Origin: DASPXY01 sp038227745
GTDB lineage: Bacteria; Planctomycetota; Planctomycetia; Gemmatales; Gemmataceae
Reading direction: 5' to 3'
Length of the DNA: 6,554 nt
Assembly (NCBI GenBank): GCA_038227745.1
Contig: JBBRPS010000600.1
Coordinates: 1 to 6,554 of the forward strand
This document shows positions 1 through 6,166 of the stretch, piece by piece. The translations under genes were made by a program, and so were the position numbers. The notes below the pieces were generated by a model. It saw only the letters and a list, made by a program, of their open reading frames with translations. It ran no database searches and was not told the DNA's origin. The stretch's first letter is position 1, and the number at the start of each line of letters is the position of its first letter.

Positions 1-829
1 CGCTGTAACACATGCCGATCGTGGTCAGCCCGGCCCAGTCCTCGTGATGGCGGATCCCCTCGGTGGTATGCAGGACCGTATAGCAGCGGTACTCCTCCCG
101 GCCATGGCCGCGCTCCCGCGTCTCCTACGTATCGTGCTCCACCCCGGCGAAGTCCTGATCGATGGCCCGCTCAACACACGCTTGGATGTCCTCGAGCAGG
201 TGCGGTTGGTTGTCCTTGACCGTGAGTGCGTAGTCGCCGCCGCCGGCCACGACCTTGGCGGCGATCTCCTTCTGGCAGCCCATGGCGTCGATGGTCACCA
301 GGGCGCCCTTGAGGTCCAACAACTCCAGCAGTGCCGGGATGGCCGTGATCTCGTTGGACTTGGCGTCCACCGCCACCTGGCCGAGCGACAGGCGCTGCGC
401 GGTGGCCCAGGCGCTGACCAGGTGCAGGGGCCCGAGGGTGGCCGACCCGGAGCCGCGCAGCGTCTTGCCGTCGATGGCCACGTGCTTGATCCGCACGCCC
501 GCGGTAACCGCCCGCACCCAGGCGCGGAAGCAGGCCTGGAACCCCTGGGGCTTGAGGCGGTCGAAGACCCGCGCAAAGGTGTCGTGGGACGGGATGCCGT
601 TGGGCAACTCCAAAAGGCCGCGCAGCCAGTCGTGGCGCTTGCGGCCGAACGTCTCGATCTCTTGCCAGTCCTGAGCGCCGGCGATGACCGCACACAGGGC
701 GATGACGATGATGTCTTGCAACCGGTGGAGTCGCCGGTGGGCACGGCGCGGGTCCTTCAGTGTGGCAAAGAACCTGGGGATGGACAGGTCGGGCTGCTGA
801 TCCTGAGAGACCTGGGAAAGAGGGGCCAT
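1..829 (-). pseudogene. ISAs1-family (H-repeat type) transposase, interrupted by an in-frame stop and cut by the window edge
   Basis: This is a DDE transposase that would move its own insertion sequence. The start at 829 is well supported: GGAGGAG lies a few bases upstream of ATG. Residues about 18-105 match the H-repeat-associated N-terminal domain (FFATLKDPRRAHRRLHRLQD, then LPNGIPSHDTFARVFDRL). The catalytic core follows, with IDGKTLRGS (Asp120) and TIDAMGCQ (Asp181) as the first two acidic residues, and ALTVKDNQP near 201-209, all typical of ISAs1. The frame ends at an amber codon (125-127) after 234 residues, whereas I recall family members being around 370. Past the stop the same frame still reads as transposase to the window edge (ETRERGHGREEYRC, then TTEGIRHHEDWAGLTTIG). 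This is therefore a nonsense mutation, not a natural end. The lost part holds the conserved GHGR region, near which the third acidic residue is expected. Probably inactive unless the stop is suppressed or is a sequencing error. Confidence 0.93.
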
Positions 830-883
830 CGTTCTCCTCCGTGAACTGTGATGTTCCGGGGGAATCGTACGCGGCCACCCTTG
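1..883 (-). mobile_element. ISAs1-family insertion sequence, transposase 5' end and flank; other end outside window
   Basis: The element is identified by its transposase. The end upstream of the transposase is placed at roughly 880-885 because, read on the minus strand, CAAGGGTGGCCGCGTACGAT looks like an IS terminus and lies only about 50 bases before the start codon. The neighbouring plus-strand gene becomes convincing as coding sequence about 100 bases beyond it. The exact boundary is inferred: the opposite terminal repeat and any target-site duplication are off the left edge, so neither can be checked here. Confidence 0.7.
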
Positions 884-1855
884 ACGAAATCAATCCAGCC
901 CCGAAGAATATGGGCGGTCTGTGGAGCGCGGGCCCTGGAGCAACACCCAGCCGACTCCTCACCGGCGTCACCCACGAAGAACTCGAAAACCTCGGACAGA
1001 ATCGTCGTGGCCTGTAACGGGAAGGAAACCAGGTATTTCCATTCCGCGATCCGGCAGGGGACCCGGAAGGCAGGCATCATCCCCGGCCAACGCCTCCGGG
1101 CCATGGCATACGCCCGCTTCCATTCGCTGCCGATCGGCCCCGACCCGGCGGCGTTCCGCGAGAGCATCGAGTACGTCCCGGCAGCCTTGGCCCGGCCGGA
1201 CTTGTACCGCGTGCATCCCAAGCTGGAGCTGGTGGATGGCAACGCTTGCCACCTTATCACCAGCGACCAGGACGCAATCTGGATCGACCACCGTCACGGC
1301 TTTGGCATCCGCCGTCGCGTTTACTTTATCCTCACGGGCCCCAAGGATCCGGGGTGCCTTTCGTCGGTCCAGATGGCCGGCGATTACCACGATCTCGGCG
1401 ACGGGCTCTGGCTCCCCAAGGCGGGCGTCTTCCTCATCTACACGGCCCAGGCCGACCCCGAGAGCATGCGCGGAAAGCTCGCCCACGTCCAGACCACCAA
1501 GGTATCCCGCCTCGAAGTGAACAACGTGCCGGACTCATTGTTTGAGCTAAGCTTCCCCGGCGGCACGATGGTGTACGACGAGATCGAGTCCAAGGTTTAC
1601 ACAGCCCCCCACGGTGAAGGCATGCTGGACCGTGCCCTCGCCGAAGGGCAGCCGATTGTCGCAGGACAGATCCTCGACCCCCCGACGTTACCCTTCCCGA
1701 CCAAGGTGTTGCTCATGACTGCCGGGGTGCTGGCCAGCCTTATCGCTGCCCTGTGGCTCTGGCGGCGGCGGCGGGCGAAGGCGGCCGGCTCCGGCGAATC
1801 GGGGGACCGGCCGGCGCCGCCGCCCGGTAACGCAACGTCACCCACGACTCCATAG
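848..1855 (+). CDS. LolA-like (outer-membrane lipoprotein-sorting-type) protein with C-terminal membrane anchor; N-terminus apparently lost
   Basis: The open frame from ATG 848 gives 335 residues, but the true start is uncertain. From about residue 50 it reads as a real protein. RVHPKLELVDGNACHLIT, then AIWIDHRHGFGIRRRVYF, resembles the beta-strand pattern of LolA-like proteins (a DG-x-C element followed by an IW-D-x-x-x-GF-x-I-RR strand). VNNVPDSLFELSFPGGTMV (about 224-242) matches the end of that fold in planctomycete versions. Residues about 286-305 form one hydrophobic helix, followed by RRRRAK and a Pro/Gly/Ser-rich tail. By the positive-inside rule the tail would be cytoplasmic and the LolA-like domain outside, which requires a signal peptide; none is present. 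Residues 1-50 are Pro/Arg-rich with A-heavy third codon positions, and begin inside the neighbouring IS end. I infer that the insertion removed the native 5' end. The next gene starts 7 bp downstream, suggesting one operon. No specific function can be assigned. Confidence 0.62.
   Translation: MMFRGNRTRPPLTKSIQPRRIWAVCGARALEQHPADSSPASPTKNSKTSDRIVVACNGKETRYFHSAIRQGTRKAGIIPGQRLRAMAYARFHSLPIGPDPAAFRESIEYVPAALARPDLYRVHPKLELVDGNACHLITSDQDAIWIDHRHGFGIRRRVYFILTGPKDPGCLSSVQMAGDYHDLGDGLWLPKAGVFLIYTAQADPESMRGKLAHVQTTKVSRLEVNNVPDSLFELSFPGGTMVYDEIESKVYTAPHGEGMLDRALAEGQPIVAGQILDPPTLPFPTKVLLMTAGVLASLIAALWLWRRRRAKAAGSGESGDRPAPPPGNATSPTTP
864..893 (-). promoter_or_regulatory. candidate promoter for the transposase
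   Basis: On the minus strand a TTGATT box (888-893) and a TACGAT box (864-869) are separated by 18 bases, which fits a sigma-70-like -35/-10 pair about 35-60 bases upstream of the transposase start. If the IS end is near 883, the -35 box lies in flanking host DNA and the -10 box inside the element, giving a hybrid junction promoter. This rests on motif resemblance only, and planctomycete promoter consensus is poorly constrained. Confidence 0.3.
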
Positions 1856-1862
1856 TACTCTC

Positions 1863-4048
1863 ATGTTCGATTGGGGCTACCTCTGGCTTTGCGTCTGCGT
1901 CGGCGTGGCCGCCCTGCTCGTCGTGTCCGCCTACTCCCTGGGGAAGTTGATTTGCCCGTCGGACCGCGGCGCCCCCCTAGTGATGCACGCGCTCGTGATC
2001 CACTGGGCGGCCCTCACCACGGGGGCAACGGTTCTCGGCCTGGGCGGCTGTTTGTCGGGTACGAGCCTGTGCGTCCTCCTGGGGTGCGCCGCCTCCCTGT
2101 CCCTTCTTGTTCTTTACCTCGGCCGTCCCTCCCCTCCCCCCACGGGGGTGGCGGCAGCACCCGGGGTTCGGCAGCGCCCCAACCGACCCCCGGGCGCGAC
2201 TGGTGGCCGTGGCTGCTTTGGTCTCCGCTGCTGGTGCTGTGGTGCGCCCAGGTGTGGGTCCGCGGGTTTGAGTTCCCCGGCGATTACGATTCGCTGATGT
2301 ACCACCTCCCCATGGCCACTCTTTGGACGCAGTACGGCCGGCTGTACACACCCGACTGGCTCCGCTGGAGCACCCCCGGGAATAATGAAGTGGTGGCCTT
2401 GTGGCTTTCGGCCCCCCTCCCGGGAGATTTTCTCGTCAACCTGACGAACGTGTCTTCCGCCGTCCTGTTGGTGGTGAGCGCCCTGGAATTGGGCCGGAGT
2501 GTGGGCCTGTCGCGAGGCCTCGCTCACCTGACGGCCCTCGCCGTGGCGGCGAACCCCGTCGTGCTCCGGCAACTGACGAATGTCGAAAACGATGTGCCGG
2601 TCGCCGCTCTCTTCCTTGCGACCCTCGCCTACGGCCTGCGCTACCTTCGGAAGGAAGGTAGGGCCGACTTGATCCTGGCCGGGCTCGCGCTCGGTTTGCT
2701 CGCGGGAGTGAAGTATTATGCCCTCGGCTATGCGTTCGTCGCCTGGGCGGCGCTCGTCGGCCTGGCGCTGCTAACCCGCGGCCGGCGTGCCTCCCTCCGC
2801 CTGGCCGTCGTGTGCCTGTGCGGGGGGCTATGGACCGGCGGTTACTGGTATGCCCGGAACGCGTTCGTCAGCGGCAGCCCGTTCTACCCGTTTGGAGCAA
2901 CGCCTGACACCAATCTTCTGACCAAGCTGCACCCCCATGTCTGGGGCACGACGTTAATTGGGAACGGCCGACCCGAAGTCCCCGGGTTGGCCGTCAAGGC
3001 GGTAGGGGAAATGGCAGGACCTTGTTACCTGGCGCTCCTTTATGCCATGCCCTTTTCTCTGCTCTGGCTGTTTCTGGCGGGCCGGCGCAAGGCGCGCGGG
3101 CGTGAGGGGCTTCCCCCCCCTCCCCGGGCGGCATTGGTCTGCGCCGTGGTGGCTGCGGGCTCGGTCTGGCTGATAACACCGTGGGCAGTTGAGGATGTCC
3201 CTGGGACTCTGAACCAACTCGAATGGGCTTACGCCCCAATTCGCTATGGGCTGGGTTTTCTTAGCCTCCTGGTGGTTACCTCCGCGCTCGCGTTCCAGGA
3301 CGGGGCAGGGATCCTGTCCTCGCTCCTCAAGCCTGCGCACGGCCGTTCCGGTTTCCGCCGCACGGCCGCGACCGTTCTGCCGTATCTGCCGCACGCGCTG
3401 GCGCTTCTCGCCGGGGCCGCCCAACTGGTGTGCCTGTATCAACGGCGGCACCTGGTCTCCCTGGGGGTCCTGGACGCGCTTGTGATCGTCGCCAATCTCC
3501 TCCTGGTCGTGTATCTCGCACGCCTCTGCAGGAACCTGTGGCGGCCTTTGCGCCCGCTAGTCCCGCTCTTCTCCCTCGCCGCGGTCCTGCTGGTGGCCTG
3601 GGGGCTGAGCCGGCTGGCCGACCGCTGGCACCGCGACTTTACCTATCAATACGATCAGATGTTCGACGGCACTTTTTTCAGTGAGCTGGCGAAACGCCCC
3701 GGCAACCAGACACACCTCTGCGTCTTGCCGGAGCGCGCGTACCCGTTTTTCGGATCGCAGCGGCAGTTCCGCGTTTTCCAGCCCATGTGGGTCCCTTCCT
3801 ACCCGTGGCTTCTGCGCTACTTGCACGACCATGAGGTGACGATCCTGGTAACCGACCGCGTCGAGAACCCGTCGCCCCGTGCCGTGAACCAGTACCGCTG
3901 GGCGTATCGCTGGGCCAGGCAGCAGCCCGAGATATTCCGACCGCTCCACGAAGGTCTTTTCATGACGATGTATCAGGTGGACCGCGACGAGTTGGCAAAG
4001 GCGATCGCCCGGAGGCCCGTTCGAGCGCCTGACGGCACAAACGGCTGA
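1863..4048 (+). CDS. GT-C superfamily (ArnT/PMT-like) membrane glycosyltransferase, frameshifted near its N-terminus
   Basis: Proteins of this type transfer a sugar from a polyprenyl-phosphate donor to an extracytoplasmic acceptor; the actual substrates are unknown here. Translation from ATG 1863 gives a typical start with membrane helices at about residues 5-25, 39-62 and 66-87. That frame turns non-coding-like after about 2124 and stops at 2295-2297. The rest lies in the frame ending at 4048 and is convincing from about 2190 (RDWWPWLLWSPLLVLWC). It carries the first-loop acidic motif FPGDYDSLMYHLP, then NVENDVPVAALFLATLAYG, GLALGLLAGVKYYAL and GYWYARNAFVSGSPFYPFG, all GT-C-like. Further helices follow, and a soluble C-terminal domain covers about the last 140 residues. 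The net change is one base lost (or two gained), most simply in C6 at 2136-2141, G5 at 2144-2148 or C5 at 2187-2191. With one base restored the product would be about 728 residues. A long open frame from ATG 1871 spans the same region, but its first ~100 residues are Arg/Pro/Gly-rich out-of-frame translation. No clear Shine-Dalgarno precedes 1863, so coupling to the upstream gene is likely. Confidence 0.82.
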
Positions 4049-4055
4049 CGGCACA
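4029..4055 (+). repeat. 11-bp direct repeat across the GT-C stop codon
   Basis: CTGACGGCACA occurs at 4029-4039 and again at 4045-4055, a 16-base period, with a partial third copy (CTGACG) at 4058-4063. The second copy contains the TGA stop of the glycosyltransferase-like gene. It is probably a small local duplication and has no evident function. Confidence 0.6.
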
Positions 4056-4151
4056 CGCTGACGCCAGCCGGCATTCTCTCCCCGCCGCCAGAAGTTGCGA
4101 ATCCTGATGCACTTGCGGCAACTGCCCTCGGATTCTTCGCTTGTTTAAGGA

Positions 4152-4571
4152 CTAGGTGAGGTCGCCCAGTTCGCGCCGCCGGGCGATGCGCAGCTGCGCC
4201 CGCGCCCGGCCCTGCGCCCGCAACTGCGCCTCCTGCTCCGCGGGCGTCTTGCCGGGCGCCCGCGCCGCCTCCAGCGCCCGCGCCGCCTCCGCCTCGCTGA
4301 TCTCCTCGGCCTTGAGCGCCCGCGGCGTCAATACCGTCACGACATTGTCGCGCACCTGCGCGAAGCCGCCGTCCACGAAGAAACGCTGCTCGCGGGCGCC
4401 CTGCTTCGTCCGCAGCTCGCCGTAGCCCAGCCGGCCGATCAGCGGCGCCCGGCCGGGCAGCACCCCGAGTTCGCCATCGAACATCGGCAGCGCCACGAAA
4501 TCGACCGCCTCGTCCAGCACGGCCCGTTCCGGCGTGACGACCACGCACTGCAGGCTTCGAGTGTCCGCCAT
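4152..4571 (-). CDS. atpC: F0F1 ATP synthase subunit epsilon
   Basis: Epsilon is the small subunit of the F1 central stalk. It binds gamma and the c-ring, couples rotation to catalysis, and in many bacteria inhibits ATP hydrolysis through its C-terminal helices. The protein has 139 residues, normal for bacterial epsilon. Residues about 5-86 form the N-terminal beta-sandwich, with LQCVVVTPERAVLDEAVDFV at the start, the hallmark loop FDGELGVLPGRAPLIGRL (31-48), and FFVDGGFAQVRDNVVTVL (64-81). From about 88 an Ala/Glu/Arg-rich helical pair follows (ISEAEAARALEAA, later AQLRAQGRARAQLRIARRR), interrupted by a Gly-Lys-Thr-Pro turn. It starts 3 bp after the atpD stop, and its ribosome-binding site GGGAGGTGA contains that stop codon, so translation is probably coupled. 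It is the last gene of its transcript here, ending about 100 bp from the convergent GT-C gene. Confidence 0.98.
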   Translation of the reverse strand: MADTRSLQCVVVTPERAVLDEAVDFVALPMFDGELGVLPGRAPLIGRLGYGELRTKQGAREQRFFVDGGFAQVRDNVVTVLTPRALKAEEISEAEAARALEAARAPGKTPAEQEAQLRAQGRARAQLRIARRRELGDLT

Positions 4572-4574
4572 ACG

Positions 4575-6041
4575 TCACCTCCCTTCCGCCGCCTGGCGCT
4601 TGGCCGCCTCCGCCGCCTCGTCGATGCCGCCGATGTACATGAACGCCGACTCCGGCAGGTGGTCCCACTTGCCCTCGCACAACTCCTTGAAGCTGCGGAT
4701 CGTCTCGGCCAGGGGCGTCACCTTGCCCGGCCGGTTCGTGAACGCCTCGGCCACGATGAACGGCTGCGACAGGAATTTCTCGATGCGCCGCGCCCGCGCC
4801 ACCACCTGCTTGTCGTCCTCGCTCAGTTCCTCGACGCCGAGGATGGCGATGATGTCCTGCAGCTCGCGGTAGCGCTGGAGGATCTGCTGCACGCGGCGGG
4901 CGACCGCGAAGTGCTCCTCGCCGACGTACTGGGCCTGGAGGATACGGCTGTTGGAGGCCAGCGGGTCCACCGCGGGGTAGATGCCCTTTTCGGAGATGCT
5001 GCGCTCCAGGTAGATGAAGGCATCGAGGTGCTGGAAGGCGTTGGCCGGGGCCGGGTCGGTCGGGTCGTCGGCGGGGACGTACACCGCCTGCACGCTGGTG
5101 ATGGCGCCCTTGCTGGTGCTGGTGATGCGCTCCTGCAGCTCGCCCATCTCCGTGGCCAGCGTCGGCTGGTAACCGACCGCGCTGGGCATGCGGCCGAGCA
5201 GCGCCGAGACCTCCGAGCCCGCTTGCGAGAAGCGGAAGATGTTATCGACGAACAGCAGCGTGTCGGCGCCGGTCGCGTCGCGGAACCACTCGCACATGGT
5301 CAGCGCCGACAGGGCCACGCGCAGGCGGGCGCCCGGCGGCTCGTTCATCTGGCCGAAGACCATCGCGGTCTGGGTGAGGACGGCGCGGTCGGTCTTGCCG
5401 ATCTTGGTCTCCTGCATTTCGAGCCAGAGGTCGTTGCCCTCGCGGGTGCGCTCGCCGACGCCGGCAAACACGGAGTAGCCGCCGTGCTGGCTGGCGATGC
5501 GGGCGATCAGCTCGGTGAGGATGACCGTCTTGCCCAGGCCGGCGCCGCCGAACAGGCCGGCCTTGCCGCCGCGGACCAGCGGCGTCAGGAGGTCGATGAC
5601 CTTGATGCCCGTCTCGAAGATTTCCGTCTTGGGCGACAGGTCGCTGAAGGCGGGCGGTTCGGCGTGGATCGGCCGCTCCTCGGCGGCGTGGATGGGGCCG
5701 CGGCCGTCGATCGGCTCGCCGAGGAGGTTGAAGACGCGGCCAAGCGTCTCCTTGCCGACGGGGACCTTGACCGGGGCGCCGGTATCGACGACGTGCATGC
5801 CGCGGACGAGGCCCTCCGTCGAGCCGAGGGCGACGCAGCGGACGCGGTTGCCGCCGAGGTGCTGCTGCACCTCGCCGGTCAGCTTGATCGGCACGCCCTT
5901 GTACTCGGCCCGGACCTTGATGGCGTTGTAGATCTCTGGTAAATGCGATTCCTCGAACTCGGCATCAAAAGTTGAGCCGATCACCTGAACGATGCGGCCG
6001 ATGTGGGTTTCGGTCGCAGCGCTGCTTGTCCCTGTAGCCAT
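4575..6041 (-). CDS. atpD: F0F1 ATP synthase subunit beta (catalytic)
   Basis: Beta carries the catalytic nucleotide sites of F1, making ATP from ADP and phosphate as gamma rotates inside the alpha3beta3 ring. The protein has 488 residues, slightly longer than many bacterial homologues, mainly through a short N-terminal extension before HIGRIVQVIGSTFDAEF. Key elements are all present: P-loop GGAGLGKT (165-172, Leu where Val is usual); the catalytic Glu in VGERTREGND (about 195-204); Walker B LLFVDN (262-267, Asp266); YVPADDPTDPAPANAFQHLD (321-340); the adenine-pocket tyrosine in GIYPAVDP (353-360, Tyr355); and EELSEDD (404-410), the counterpart of the DELSEED lever. The start at 6041 is supported by AGGTGAG close upstream (6044-6050). 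atpC follows directly. The gene immediately upstream is not atpG, so this atpDC pair is separate from the usual ATP synthase operon arrangement. The protein looks intact and functional. Confidence 0.99.
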   Translation of the reverse strand: MATGTSSAATETHIGRIVQVIGSTFDAEFEESHLPEIYNAIKVRAEYKGVPIKLTGEVQQHLGGNRVRCVALGSTEGLVRGMHVVDTGAPVKVPVGKETLGRVFNLLGEPIDGRGPIHAAEERPIHAEPPAFSDLSPKTEIFETGIKVIDLLTPLVRGGKAGLFGGAGLGKTVILTELIARIASQHGGYSVFAGVGERTREGNDLWLEMQETKIGKTDRAVLTQTAMVFGQMNEPPGARLRVALSALTMCEWFRDATGADTLLFVDNIFRFSQAGSEVSALLGRMPSAVGYQPTLATEMGELQERITSTSKGAITSVQAVYVPADDPTDPAPANAFQHLDAFIYLERSISEKGIYPAVDPLASNSRILQAQYVGEEHFAVARRVQQILQRYRELQDIIAILGVEELSEDDKQVVARARRIEKFLSQPFIVAEAFTNRPGKVTPLAETIRSFKELCEGKWDHLPESAFMYIGGIDEAAEAAKRQAAEGR

Positions 6042-6043
6042 AA

Positions 6044-6103
6044 CTCACCTTTCTTGATAATTTACAGTGGGGCATTATGACGCCGGCTTGTGGCCCCATT
6101 GAA
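6044..6103 (-). promoter_or_regulatory. candidate atpD promoter and ribosome-binding site
   Basis: Read on the minus strand, CATAAT (6074-6079) is a good -10-like box and lies 18 bases downstream of a weak -35-like TTCAAT (6098-6103). A TGTAAATTAT stretch closer to the gene is an alternative AT-rich -10. The Shine-Dalgarno AGGTGAG at 6044-6050 sits just before ATG 6041. The RBS is secure. The promoter is motif resemblance only, and atpD could instead be transcribed from further upstream. Confidence 0.4.
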
Positions 6104-6163
6104 GGAAGTGATTTCGGGCAGGTGCCCCTCCTCAAAATCTGCCTCTCCACAATGCCGGCGTCA
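6078..6163 (-). repeat. long bulged inverted repeat upstream of atpD (possible structured leader or operator)
   Basis: TGACGCCGGCTTGTGG at 6078-6093 is the reverse complement of CCACAATGCCGGCGTCA at 6147-6163 except for one extra base (T6153). This gives a 16-bp stem with a single bulge around a 53-base interior. The interior holds a small self-complementary hairpin, GGGCAGGTGCCC (6116-6127). The right arm ends 3 bases from the stop codon of the upstream gene. As a minus-strand RNA it would fold into one large stem-loop in the atpD leader. No U-run follows, so it is not a canonical intrinsic terminator. It could be an RNA control element, a DNA-level operator or cruciform, or a small repeat family. 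Confidence 0.7.
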
Positions 6164-6166
6164 CGC

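Noticed and set aside
44..844. Long plus-strand open frame (266 codons) across the IS
   Set aside because: It is antisense to the clearly recognisable transposase, and its translation is repetitive and Gly/Arg/Asp/Val-rich with no family resemblance. It is a GC-driven shadow.
757..1260. Minus-strand 167-codon open frame upstream of the transposase
   Set aside because: It overlaps the transposase start in another frame and runs antisense to the LolA-like gene; its translation looks like out-of-frame sequence and it has no supported start.
2136..2142. Programmed -1 frameshift site at the C6 tract
   Set aside because: In the reading register the heptamer would be T CCC CCC, so the P-site codon cannot re-pair fully after slipping back, and I see no evident downstream stimulatory structure. 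A plain indel is the simpler explanation.
1871..2190. N-terminal ~105 codons of the long GT-C frame starting at ATG 1871
   Set aside because: Arg/Pro/Gly-rich and unlike a membrane protein start, while the frame from ATG 1863 over the same bases gives three clean membrane helices. It is treated as out-of-frame translation caused by the frameshift.
4093..4147. Possible bidirectional terminator between the convergent genes
   Set aside because: Only short, overlapping and long-looped pairings are available (AGTTGC 4093-4098 with GCAACT 4118-4123; GAATCC 4099-4104 with GGATTC 4130-4135), followed by a weak T-rich CTTGTTT. This is too weak to call an intrinsic terminator.
4659..5942. 427-codon plus-strand open frame opposite atpD
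   Set aside because: atpD on the minus strand is unambiguous. The antisense translation is Leu/Val/Ala/Asp/Gly-rich with no motif, as expected from the high-GC codon pattern of the real gene.
6078..6163. Miniature transposable element (MITE) explanation of the atpD inverted repeat
   Set aside because: The flanking bases show no target-site duplication, and no related terminal sequence occurs in the IS at the left. It is not excluded but not supported from this window alone.
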